DNA of 21,249 nt from Roseiarcus sp050015935 (lineage in GTDB: Bacteria; Pseudomonadota; Alphaproteobacteria; Rhizobiales; Beijerinckiaceae): contig JBEKAL010000027.1 of NCBI GenBank assembly GCA_050015935.1, positions 1 through 21,249 on the forward strand. The letters run 5' to 3'. Positions 8,501-15,430 of the stretch are shown piece by piece. Each line of letters begins with the position of its first letter. Within the stretch, counting starts at the first letter, position 1. The translations under genes and the position numbers were made by a program. Under the pieces are notes generated by a model. It had not been told where the DNA came from and ran no database searches. It saw only the letters and a program-made list of their open reading frames with translations.

Positions 8501-8788
8501 ATGAATGGGGGCTTTGATTGGTTGGGCTGGATCAAGCATCTCGAATTCACGGCCGTCGCCGCGGTCGCGATCGCGATCGCCTGTGTGATGATCGGTCAGG
8601 GCGCCGAACGCTACGCCGCGTCCACATCGCCCTCCCTGATCGCGTTTCTCGACCCACGTGCCGCCGAAACGAAGGCCGCGGCGCAGCCCGTCCCGCTTTT
8701 CAACGCCGTCGACTACGCGACGACGGGGTCGATCAAGGGCCAGAACGTCGTCATTTCGCCCTGCGCGAGCCAACCGATCGAACGCTGA
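8501..8788 (+). CDS. Small single-pass membrane protein, unknown function
   Basis: 95 aa. One hydrophobic segment at about residues 16-33 (FTAVAAVAIAIACVMIG) follows a short aromatic N-terminus (FDWLGWIKHLEF). The rest is a polar, Ala-rich domain probably in the periplasm or cytoplasm, ending CASQPIER. The frame starts 108 bp after parE, with GAGAGG about 8 nt before the ATG. I recognise no family. The composition is protein-like and the hydrophobic segment argues for a real gene, but there is no stronger proof. It may be a lineage-specific protein. Confidence 0.55.
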   Translation: MNGGFDWLGWIKHLEFTAVAAVAIAIACVMIGQGAERYAASTSPSLIAFLDPRAAETKAAAQPVPLFNAVDYATTGSIKGQNVVISPCASQPIER

Positions 8789-9309
8789 AGGCGTCTCGGA
8801 CTCCGATTGAGTCGGGGACCGACGCTCATCTTCACAACGCCTTATGTTCGCTCGATCTTGTCGCTGAAACCTACGCCGAGTTCGAAAACCGCGCCGGCGA
8901 CGCTTACAAATCCTCGCAAACCCCCCAGCAAACGCTCTGGCGAAGTTGAGGAAGATGGGCTATCATATATATGCGCGGTGTGCTGAACGCAGTGCGATGC
9001 GGCCGAGCTGGCTTGGATGACGCAATCGACTTGCCTTGTTTTTTCCCCGACCCGGTGTCGGGCGTGGGCGGTTTTGCCTGCTTGCGACGCCATTTGCGCG
9101 CGCTGTCCGCTTTTTCTCGGCGAGGAACGCGGCCTTTGAGCGGACTGCCGATGAGCGCACGGGCGGACGCGCGTCCCCTATCCCCAAAATTTTCGGCGCG
9201 AAGGACGCGTCGCAGCGAAGTTTCGCCGCCAGTCGGCGATGCGGAGGAACCGTTTCCGACAGAGGCGGAGGCGGCTTTATGGTTTTATCGGGCGGAGAAA
9301 TAGTTTCAC
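8789..9309. other. 521-bp stretch: probable cold-shock gene promoter and leader
   Basis: I see no convincing coding frame. The AT-rich patch at 8961-8972 (TATCATATATAT) is a rare low-GC spot and probably marks a promoter for the downstream gene. A small hairpin lies at 9046-9062 (CCCGAC / GTCGGG, 5-nt loop). Confidence 0.4.
8946..8973 (+). promoter_or_regulatory. Possible promoter of the cold-shock gene
   Basis: TTGAGG at 8946-8951 and TATATG at 8968-8973 are 16 bp apart. If used, the mRNA would have an untranslated leader of roughly 330 nt, in line with the long, temperature-sensitive leaders known for cspA-type genes. This is a sequence-only prediction. Confidence 0.4.
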
Positions 9310-9975
9310 ATGAGCAAGGGTAAGGATTTTCGCGAGCCTCGCAAGCGCGGTTTCGACGACGACGGGCCGATGCCCTACGAGCCGAAGCCGCGTGTGTCGC
9401 GCGGCTTCGCAGGCGCCTCCGACAGCGGATTTGGCGGACCGCCGCTCGCCGGCGGCGCGCCTTCGGCGTCGGTCGGCGGACCGACGGTCGAGGCCGTCGT
9501 CAAGTGGTTCAAGGCGGACAAGGGTTACGGATTCGTCGAACTGGCGAACGGCCAGGGCGACGCCTTTCTGCACGCCAATGCGTTGCACGCCGCGGGGCAT
9601 GAAAACGTCCCGGCCGGCGCCAAGCTCAAGGTCACCGTCGGCGCCGGCGCCAAAGGGGCGCAGGTGACGCGCGTCGTCGAGGTCGACGCCACCGGAATCG
9701 TCGAACGCCCGCAGCGTCCGTTCAGCGATGCGCCGCGCCCGCGCCGCGTCGCCCCCGATCCGTCGACCGCGGTCGCCGTCGGCGGCAAGGTCAAGTGGTT
9801 CGACGACGCCAAAGGCTTCGGTTTCGTGGCGAGCGACGACGGCGGCAAGGACGTGTTCGTCCATATCTCCGTCCTCGGTCCGGCGGGCGTTTCCCATCTG
9901 GCCGAGGGCCAGCATGTGAACATGCGCGTCGTCGACACGCCGAAGGGCCGCGAGGCCATTTCGATCTCGCTCTGA
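9310..9975 (+). CDS. Two-domain cold-shock (CSD) RNA-binding protein
   Basis: 221 aa, about three times a classical CspA. Residues 1-58 are a Gly/Arg/Pro-rich, probably disordered tail. CSD1 spans about 60-126 (VVKWFKADKGYGFV, then DAFLH) and CSD2 about 158-221 (KVKWFDDAKGFGFV, then DVFVH). Both keep the RNP1 and RNP2 aromatic residues that stack on single-stranded nucleic acid. The domains are joined by a basic Pro-rich linker (about 127-155). Double-CSD proteins are common in alphaproteobacteria, where they act as RNA chaperones or in stress adaptation. GGCGGAG lies about 14 nt before the ATG. The gene has a long leader region and ends at a strong terminator. Confidence 0.92.
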   Translation: MSKGKDFREPRKRGFDDDGPMPYEPKPRVSRGFAGASDSGFGGPPLAGGAPSASVGGPTVEAVVKWFKADKGYGFVELANGQGDAFLHANALHAAGHENVPAGAKLKVTVGAGAKGAQVTRVVEVDATGIVERPQRPFSDAPRPRRVAPDPSTAVAVGGKVKWFDDAKGFGFVASDDGGKDVFVHISVLGPAGVSHLAEGQHVNMRVVDTPKGREAISISL

Positions 9976-10013
9976 GGCTTCGTTCGCAGTCTGCGTCGAT
10001 TGCGACGAAGGCC

Positions 10014-10053
10014 GCGCGCCCCTTCCCCCGCAAGCGGGAAGGGGCGCGCCTTT
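10014..10053 (+). terminator. Strong hairpin terminator after the cold-shock gene
   Basis: GCGCGCCCCTTCCC (10014-10027) pairs perfectly with 10036-10049, a 14-bp GC-rich stem with an 8-nt loop that can close further, followed by CTTTC. It lies 38 bp after the cold-shock stop and 45 bp before mazG. The U-run is short. Palindromes of this composition also recur as intergenic repeats in alphaproteobacteria, so a repeat origin is possible. Confidence 0.7.
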
Positions 10054-10097
10054 CATGCCCGAGCTTCACCCTCCAACGCCGCGAGGGAATTTCCTCC

Positions 10098-10931
10098 ATG
10101 CAGCCTTCGCGCGACATCCAGCGCCTCATCGACATCATGGCCGCGCTGCGCGCGCCGGGGACCGGCTGCCCCTGGGACATCGAGCAGACCTTCGCGACGA
10201 TTGTCCCCTACACGATCGAAGAAGCCTACGAAGTCGCCGATGCGATCGAACGCGGCGATTTTTCGGACTTGCGCGACGAACTCGGCGATCTCCTGCTTCA
10301 GGTGGTCTTTCACGCGCGCATGGCCGAAGAGGCCGGGCGTTTCGACTTCGGCGACGTCGTCGAGGCGATCACGACGAAGCTGATCCGCCGCCATCCTCAT
10401 GTCTTCGCCGACGCGCGCGATCTTTCGCCCGACGAAGTCAAGGCGATGTGGGGGCGCATCAAGGCCGAGGAAAAGCGTCAGCGCGCCGAGGCGCGCGCCG
10501 GCCAAGGCGGTCAGCCCGAGAGCCGCACGAGCGCGCTGTCGGGCGCGCCGATCGCCATGCCCGCGCTGACGCGTGCGCTGAGACTCCAGGAAAAGGCCGG
10601 CAAGGTCGGCTTCGATTGGAACGACGCGCGCGCCGTCCTCGCCAAACTGCGCGAGGAAATGGACGAGATCGAGGCTGAAATCGACGCGCGCGATGTGGAG
10701 AAAGTCGCGGGCGAGGTCGGCGATCTGCTGTTCGCCGTCGCCAATCTCGCGCGGCATCTCAACGTCGATCCCGAAAGCGCGCTGCGCGGCGCGAACGCTA
10801 AATTCGAGCGCCGTTTCGGCTATATCGAAGCGCAACTGGCGCATGACGGCCGCGCGCCGGACGGCGCGAGCCTCGAGGAAATGGAGGCGCTGTGGAACGA
10901 GGCCAAGGGAATCGAACGCGCGGGGCGGTGA
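10098..10931 (+). CDS. mazG: Nucleoside triphosphate pyrophosphohydrolase MazG
   Basis: 277 aa, full length. It hydrolyses (d)NTPs to the monophosphate and PPi; in E. coli this limits ppGpp-related stress and removes non-canonical nucleotides. Two MazG domains are visible. The first has CPWD (24-27), EEAYEV (41-46) and DELGDLLLQVVFHA (60-73). The second has REEMDEIEAEI (185-195) and GEVGDLLFAVANLARH (205-220); these acidic clusters bind the metal. A 40-residue charged linker joins them. ATG 10098 matches the family start (RDIQRLIDIMAALRAPGTGCPWD); GAGGGA is a somewhat distant ribosome-binding site. In many Rhizobiales mazG directly follows hflX; here it is about 7 kb away and on the other strand. 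Confidence 0.95.
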   Translation: MQPSRDIQRLIDIMAALRAPGTGCPWDIEQTFATIVPYTIEEAYEVADAIERGDFSDLRDELGDLLLQVVFHARMAEEAGRFDFGDVVEAITTKLIRRHPHVFADARDLSPDEVKAMWGRIKAEEKRQRAEARAGQGGQPESRTSALSGAPIAMPALTRALRLQEKAGKVGFDWNDARAVLAKLREEMDEIEAEIDARDVEKVAGEVGDLLFAVANLARHLNVDPESALRGANAKFERRFGYIEAQLAHDGRAPDGASLEEMEALWNEAKGIERAGR

Positions 10932-11008
10932 TGGACGGGGCTATGACGCCGGCGATTTCGTCCATCCCCCGATGTTCTGCGATCCGCCCGCCGGGAAACG
11001 CGGAAAAT

Positions 11009-11025
11009 AAGGCGAGCGCCGCCTT
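11009..11025. terminator. Weak hairpin between converging genes
   Basis: AAGGCG (11009-11014) and CGCCTT (11020-11025) form a 6-bp stem with a 5-nt loop between the mazG stop and the DUF2161 stop. It could serve as a short bidirectional terminator, but there is no good U-run on either side. Confidence 0.22.
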
Positions 11026-11058
11026 GGTCGCGTATTTCCGACCTTCCCGAGCCCCGCC

Positions 11059-11712
11059 TCACTCCCCCTGAGGCCAGCGCCGCAGGGCGGCCCTTCCCGC
11101 CTCGTTCAGGGCGTAGAGGCCGCGGCCCGGCCGGTCGAACCAGCCGTAGACGTTGCGCAAGAGAATCTTCGGCGCGTCGGGCGCGCGGACTTTGAGATCG
11201 CGCGGTCGCGACGGGCCGCGCTCGAGCGCCGCCGCGCAGATCAGCGCCTGCTGTCGATAGGCCGTCATGATCGGCTTGCGCGAGCCGCCGCCAGCCACGG
11301 GATCGCCTCGCCGGCGCCGATGTTCCTCGACGAGCCGGGATTTGCGCCTGGGATCGCGGCGCGGACCCGGCGCGCACGGGCTGAGCAGGACATGGACTTC
11401 GCCGCTCGGCGCGACGCCGATGAGCCCGAAGCCCAGCCGCCGGCACAGGTTGCGGAACCGCGGATCGCTCTCGCGCCCCCTGCCGATTCGCGAAAGCCGC
11501 GCGGCGAGCCAGACTTCGTCGCCGACCGCCAAGCGGTCGACGCCCTGCAGCACCAGTTCGAAGGTGAACGTCAGCTTCATCTCGCCGATGACCATCACCG
11601 GGGAATCGCCCTCGGCGAGGCCGACGAGATCGCAGCCGTCGATTTCCCCCTTCACGGAATAGCCGAGGCTTTCCAGATGCCGCTTGACCGGAAAATAAAG
11701 CGCGGTTTCCAG
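11059..11712 (-). CDS. DUF2161 / COG5482 protein, PD-(D/E)XK nuclease-like
   Basis: 217 aa from the proposed start. The function is not established. The fold is predicted to be PD-(D/E)XK: GCDLVGL supplies the Asp and VIGEMKL the E-x-K, followed by LVLQGVDRLAVGDEVWLA. The C-terminal ~70 residues are a basic, winged-helix-like region (YRQQALICAAALERGPSRPRD). The only ATG/GTG/TTG start is GTG at 11655, but the frame stays open upstream and encodes ETALYFPVKRHLESLGYSV, which looks like the usual family N-terminus. A CTG at 11712 sits where the initiator should be, 8 nt after GGGAG. I therefore extend the gene to this CTG. It converges with mazG. Confidence 0.75.
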   Translation of the reverse strand: METALYFPVKRHLESLGYSVKGEIDGCDLVGLAEGDSPVMVIGEMKLTFTFELVLQGVDRLAVGDEVWLAARLSRIGRGRESDPRFRNLCRRLGFGLIGVAPSGEVHVLLSPCAPGPRRDPRRKSRLVEEHRRRRGDPVAGGGSRKPIMTAYRQQALICAAALERGPSRPRDLKVRAPDAPKILLRNVYGWFDRPGRGLYALNEAGRAALRRWPQGE

Positions 11713-11921
11713 TGAGGCTTCTCCCGCCTGAATTCGATGAGGCCTTGCTCGGACAGAAGCGTAAACGAGCGACGCGATTCGCGGAAGCGTGGGACCGAAC
11801 CCGTCTTGGGACTTTCGGCTTCGTGAAGGCGCTGTTAAGTGTCAAAGCGCGCCGGCGCCGGCTGAAGCGCCCGAACGGCGTCGCGGAACCGTATTGGCTC
11901 GCAATCGCATCGGAGTCGGGC

Positions 11922-12455
11922 ATGACGACGCCTATTGTATTGACTTTCATCGGTCACGACAGACCCGGTCTGGTGAACGCGATTTCGGAGAAAGTGGCCG
12001 CTTGCGGCGGAACCTGGTTGGAGAGCCGATCGGCGCGTCTGGCGGGCGAGTTCGCCGGGATCCTGCTGGTCAACGTTCCCGATGCGAATATCGCCGTCCT
12101 GACGGCCGCCTTGCGCGATCTCGAGACCGCCGGCCTTCGAATTACGGTCGAGCGGAGTTCGGACGCCCAAACGCCTCGAGGCCACATGACGCTCAAGCTG
12201 GAGGTCGTGAGCCATGAGCGCCCAGGCATCGTCCGCGAAGTGACCCAGGCCTTGACCCGACTCGGCGTCAACATCGAAGAATTCAGCAGCAGCCTCGAAG
12301 GCGCGCCCTTTTCGGGCGAGGCCATGTTCCGAGCGACCGCTCGAATTCGCGTGCCCGACGATCTCGCCAGCGACGACTTGCGCAAGACCCTGGAGCGCCT
12401 GGCGCAAGAAATCACGATCGACCTCGCGGTGATCGAAAGCGATCCACCAGTCTGA
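11922..12455 (+). CDS. Double-ACT-domain regulator, GcvR-like
   Basis: 177 aa. Two ACT domains: about 5-80 (VLTFIGHDRPGLVNAISEKV) and about 90-172 (LKLEVVSHERPGIVREVTQAL). Each shows the (D/E)RPG turn that binds small ligands such as amino acids. The architecture matches GcvR-type proteins, which in E. coli inhibit the GcvA activator of glycine cleavage genes; no gcv gene is nearby, so the target is unknown. ATG 11922 has CGGAG at 6 nt upstream; the longer open frame to the left is Arg-rich and not family-like. It is divergent from the DUF2161 gene with about 209 bp between starts, where no clear promoter stands out. Confidence 0.85.
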   Translation: MTTPIVLTFIGHDRPGLVNAISEKVAACGGTWLESRSARLAGEFAGILLVNVPDANIAVLTAALRDLETAGLRITVERSSDAQTPRGHMTLKLEVVSHERPGIVREVTQALTRLGVNIEEFSSSLEGAPFSGEAMFRATARIRVPDDLASDDLRKTLERLAQEITIDLAVIESDPPV

Positions 12456-12615
12456 TCTCGGCGCGCCGTCATCCCTAAATTTTGCACATTTTCAAGACGC
12501 GCCAATTCTCCCCGCGTGGATATTCAATGGGGTCCGAGCCGCCCCTTCAAGCCGCCGGAACCAGGCGCCCGACTTCAACCCCTCAGGGCCGAGCGCGGCC
12601 GCGATTCGTCATCCC

Positions 12616-13176
12616 CTAAGGCGCCGGCGCGAGCGCGGCGAGCCCTCGCGCGAAACCCTCGTCGAGCGGCTCGCCGAGCATGAGGCGGCGCCAAATCGCG
12701 CCGTCGATCACCTCCGCCAGCGTCTCGATCCGTTCCGCGTCGGCGACGCGCCGGCGCAGGATCGCGCGCAGCGCCGCCGCGCGCGGCTCGACGACTTCCG
12801 TTTGGATCGCTCGCCTGAGATCAGCGTCCGCCTGGGCTTCGGCGACGAGAAAGCGCAAGGGGTCGTCGAACGGTTTTCCGCCCGCGCACTCCGCGACGAG
12901 GAACTTCGCCAGATCGCCCGCCTGGATCGCCGCCTCGCGCGGCCGGTCGATGCGCTCGCGCTCCTTGGCGAGGAAGGCCTCGAGCACGACCCGTCCCTTG
13001 CTCGGCCACCAGCGATAGAGCGTCTGCTTGCCCGCGCCCGCGGCCTTGGCGATCGCCTCCGCGGTGACTTCCGCCTAGCCGCGCCGCATGACCTGCCAGT
13101 AGGCGGCGTCGAGAATGGCGGCGCGGCTGGCCTCGCTGCGCGGACGACCGGGCGGCCGGGAAGGCGATTCGTTCAT
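12616..13176 (-). pseudogene. TetR-family transcriptional repressor interrupted by an in-frame stop
   Basis: Read through, this frame encodes 186 codons (a normal TetR length) from ATG 13176, beginning MNESPSRPPGRPRSEASRAA. The helix-turn-helix continues as ...AKAAGAGKQTLYRWWPSKG, a textbook TetR DNA-binding motif. A TAG at 13075-13077 falls between QVMRRG and AEVTAEAIAKAA, where relatives usually carry Tyr or Phe. The frame is the same on both sides, so this is a single nonsense codon, not a frameshift. The C-terminal part (EVVEPRRAALR-like helix, EVIDGAIWRRLMLGEP) looks like a TetR_C_11-type ligand domain. Restarting downstream (GTG/CTG near 12987) would lack the DNA-binding domain. An amber suppressor, a sequencing error or a recent mutation are all possible. 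Confidence 0.82.
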
Positions 13177-13209
13177 GCCGCGATCGTAGCGCGACGTTTC
13201 AAAACCACA

Positions 13210-13304
13210 AGTCTCGAAATATTGCGAGACTGTAAGTCTCGTTTTTGACTTGTATGCGGCGAGGAGTCTCGTAATGTTGCGAGACCATAGGTCTCGATTT
13301 TCGA
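13210..13304. repeat. Tandem operator array, six GTCTCG/CGAGAC half-sites
   Basis: Two ~40-bp units (13210-13249 and 13265-13304) repeat with a 55-bp period and about 7 mismatches. Each unit has three half-sites in alternating orientation: GTCTCG at 13211, CGAGAC at 13225, GTCTCG at 13236; then GTCTCG at 13266, CGAGAC at 13280, GTCTCG at 13291. The inner pairs make perfect 7+3+7 palindromes, CGAGACTGTAAGTCTCG (13225-13241) and CGAGACCATAGGTCTCG (13280-13296). The outer pairs give 20-bp palindromes with an 8-bp centre. The mismatches fall mostly in the spacers, and paired changes keep the palindromes intact, as expected of protein-binding sites. The array lies just upstream of the tetR start. 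Confidence 0.8.
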
Positions 13305-13312
13305 CACTGCAA
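13284..13312 (-). promoter_or_regulatory. Predicted tetR promoter, overlapped by an operator
   Basis: On the minus strand TTGCAG (13312-13307) and TATGGT (13289-13284) are 17 bp apart, a good sigma-70-type spacing. The -10 box lies within the palindrome 13280-13296, so a protein bound there would block transcription of tetR; this is the usual layout of TetR autorepression. Confidence 0.5.
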
Positions 13313-13374
13313 TAATCGATTGATTTCATTACGATCTCTCGCCGCGCGAAAATCGGCGCCCGGGATCGCCCGGG

Positions 13375-13890
13375 TCAGCCCGTCCGCTCGCCGCGGCGCC
13401 GGCGCGCCGCCGAGGGGAGCCCGAGCCATCGCGGGACGCGCGCGGCGTAGTCGGCCCATTCGCGCCCGAAGCGAAGCGCCAGATGCCTCTCCTCGCGGTG
13501 GATCGCGAGAACCTCGACGAGCTTCGCCATGACGAGCGCGGCGACGACGAACCACAATGAATTGGCCGCCCCGCCGACGCCGGCGAGCGCGATCGTGTTG
13601 GCGAGGTAGATCGGGTTGCGGGTGAAGGCGAAGGGGCCGCTGGCGACGAGCCCTCCGGCGGCGCGGTGCGGCAGGATGTTGACGCGCGCGCGCGCCATCG
13701 TCGCCATCGCCCAAAGATCGAGCCCGAGCCCAGCCGCGATCAACGCCCAGCCGAGCCAGCGCGCGGTCGGCCCGAGCCCCAGCCCGAGGGGAGCGGCGCG
13801 CGACGCGAGGACCGCCAGCGCGAGCGCCGCCGCGCCGATCAGCGGCGGCCAGGGAACCCTGTTCGGCCGGCTTTTGAGATCGAGCGCCAT
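13375..13890 (-). CDS. Isoprenylcysteine carboxyl methyltransferase-like membrane protein
   Basis: 171 aa. Integral membrane protein of the ICMT/phospholipid-methyltransferase superfamily, which uses S-adenosylmethionine; bacterial members act on undefined substrates. Hydrophobic segments at about 16-34, 45-62 and 96-127. The C-terminal SAM-binding part is clear: ASGPFAFTRNPIYLAN (83-98), then EVLAIHREERHLALRFGREWADYAARVPRW (about 126-155), with the conserved R-NP-Y and E-RxLxxxFG-x-Y features. GGGAGGGAG directly upstream supports ATG 13890. It lies upstream of tetR on the same strand with the operator array between, so it is not the obvious operator-controlled target. Confidence 0.86.
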   Translation of the reverse strand: MALDLKSRPNRVPWPPLIGAAALALAVLASRAAPLGLGLGPTARWLGWALIAAGLGLDLWAMATMARARVNILPHRAAGGLVASGPFAFTRNPIYLANTIALAGVGGAANSLWFVVAALVMAKLVEVLAIHREERHLALRFGREWADYAARVPRWLGLPSAARRRRGERTG

Positions 13891-14015
13891 GCTCCCTCCC
13901 CCCTGAACCCTATCTCCCCGATCGACGATCGCCGCCGACCTCAGCCGTTTGATGCTCGCGGCGAAAATCGCGTCGGCGAGCGCTTTGGCGACGCGCCGCC
14001 TCGGCGTCCTCTTGT

Positions 14016-14285
14016 TCAGAAATCGACCAGGCTGCCGTCTTCCCTGACCACGGTTTCGGCGCGCATGAGATGCATGGTCGGCTCGAGGACGCAGGACGTG
14101 ACGGCCTCGTCCCGCCAGGGCGATATCGCTCCCGGCGCGTCGCGCCCCGCGAAGCCGGACTTGGCGGCGACCAGGTCGCGCGCGTGCTCCGCCGTCGGGG
14201 CGCAGGCCCAGACGGTGTCCTTTTCCTGCGAATATCGCCAACTGGGATGGCCGGGCTTGATCGGGTCCAGGCGATAGACGTTCAT
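14016..14285 (-). CDS. Small conserved-looking protein, unknown function
   Basis: 89 aa, soluble, with no signal peptide or membrane segment. The sequence is well mixed and protein-like: MNVYRLDPIKPGHPSW at the start, a helix EHARDLVAAKSGFAG in the middle, and SPWRDEAVTSCVLEP then RAETVVREDGSLVDF at the end. TGGAGGCG 7 nt before ATG 14285 supports the start. Similar short proteins appear in Rhizobiales as hypothetical proteins, from memory only. It lies 125 bp upstream of the methyltransferase on the same strand. Confidence 0.7.
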   Translation of the reverse strand: MNVYRLDPIKPGHPSWRYSQEKDTVWACAPTAEHARDLVAAKSGFAGRDAPGAISPWRDEAVTSCVLEPTMHLMRAETVVREDGSLVDF

Positions 14286-14629
14286 CGGCTCGCCTCCAGG
14301 GTCGGATCCTACGCGTGGGTGCGCGCCGATTCGAGGCGGCCCCCTCGGATGCGTCGCGGCGCCGGTTCATCAGTCGTCGACGGGCGATTTGGCGAAGGGA
14401 CGAAAACCCTGACGGACCCTGCGGCGTTACGGCGACGCGTGATCAATCTCCACACTATCGCACGCGAGGCGCGCCCGCGACGCTCGTCCGGCGGCTTCTC
14501 ACTGGAGCGGCGCCGCTCGCGCCATGCGCGCTCCCTCCAAATCTTCCGTCGAGTTTGCTCAAGTTGAACCAAATAATACAATTCGTATCACCGTAACGCC
14601 GCGAAAGCGATCGCCTCCGGTCCGCAAAC
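14286..14629. other. 344-bp intergenic stretch with an AT-rich patch
   Basis: No gene is recognisable. The part at 14551-14597 is distinctly AT-rich for this DNA (AAATAATACAATTCGTATC within it). It contains a promoter-like pair on the plus strand, TTGAAC (14564-14569) and TATCAC (14586-14591), 16 bp apart, which would read antisense into the ABC ATPase gene. The patch borders the end of the transporter operon. Confidence 0.35.
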
Positions 14630-15430
14630 TCAGTGCGGCAAGGACGCTTCTCTCTGCGGCCCCTGGACGCCTGTGTTCGTGTCGTCGCGGGCGCCGACCA
14701 TGTATTGCACGAGTTCCTCCGTGCTCGTCTCGGCGGTGACCTTTTCGGTCACCTTCCGCCCGCGATGCATGACGATGAGGCGATCGGTCACCGCGAACAC
14801 GTCGGGCAGGATGTGGGTGATCAGGACCACCGGGACGCCCTGGTCGCGTAGGCGGCGAATGAGTTCGAGCACCTTCTTCTGCTCGGGAACGCCGAGATTG
14901 TTGGTCGGCTCGTCCATGATCATCAGCTTGGCTTCCCAATAGACCGCCCGGGCGATGGCGACCGCCTGACGCTGCCCGCCGGACAGATTCTCGATCGGCT
15001 GGGTGAGGGTGGGAAACTGGATACGCAGGGAATCGAGAGTCTCTCGCGATTCGCGCAGCATGGTTTTGTTGTCGAGCGTCTGGATCAGCCCGCCGAAATA
15101 GCGCTTCTTGACCTCACGCCCGAGAAAGATGTTGGCGCCGACGTCGAGATTGTTGGCGAGCGCGAGGTCCTGATAGATGGTCTCGATGCCGCAATGGCGC
15201 GCGTCGATCGGATGGGCGAGCTGCACCCGCTCGCCTTCAAAGCAAATCTCGCCCTCGTCGGCGTGGTAGACGCCCGATATGCATTTGATCAGCGTCGACT
15301 TTCCCGCCCCGTTGTCGCCGAGCAGGCCGACGACTTCGCCCGGATAGACGTCCCAGCTCACATTGTCGACCGCCACCAGGCCGCCGAACCGCTTGGTCAT
15401 GTTGCGGACCGAGAGAAGCGGCTCTGTCAT
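14630..15430 (-). CDS. Sugar-type ABC transporter, ATP-binding protein (single domain)
   Basis: 266 aa. It powers import through the permease encoded just upstream. Walker A GDNGAGKST (about 37-45), Q-loop IYQDLAL, signature LSGGQRQAVA, Walker B LMIMDEPT and the switch His in LITHILPD are all present, so it should be active. The usual RbsA/XylG ATPases of this family are two-domain proteins of about 500 aa. A single-domain ATPase of this size is the FrcA layout (fructose/mannose/ribose uptake in Sinorhizobium). Residues after Walker B read NNLGV where AALGV is commoner. ATG 15430 overlaps the permease stop by 4 nt (ATGA), showing translational coupling. The C-terminal ~20 residues are polar. 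Confidence 0.92.
   Translation of the reverse strand: MTEPLLSVRNMTKRFGGLVAVDNVSWDVYPGEVVGLLGDNGAGKSTLIKCISGVYHADEGEICFEGERVQLAHPIDARHCGIETIYQDLALANNLDVGANIFLGREVKKRYFGGLIQTLDNKTMLRESRETLDSLRIQFPTLTQPIENLSGGQRQAVAIARAVYWEAKLMIMDEPTNNLGVPEQKKVLELIRRLRDQGVPVVLITHILPDVFAVTDRLIVMHRGRKVTEKVTAETSTEELVQYMVGARDDTNTGVQGPQREASLPH

Noticed and set aside
6068..8773. A 901-codon open frame on the minus strand antisense to parE
   Set aside because: Arg/Ala/Gly-rich sequence without domain motifs, fully explained by the codon pattern of parE and the glycosyltransferase on the other strand.
9046..9062. Hairpin CCCGAC / GTCGGG as a terminator
   Set aside because: The T-run lies before the stem on the plus strand and reads as A-run after it on the minus strand, so it fits neither direction.
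13201..13320. The GTCTCG repeats as a CRISPR array or mobile-element end
   Set aside because: Only two ~40-bp units with a 15-bp gap and internal palindromes; no cas genes, transposase or target-site duplication nearby.
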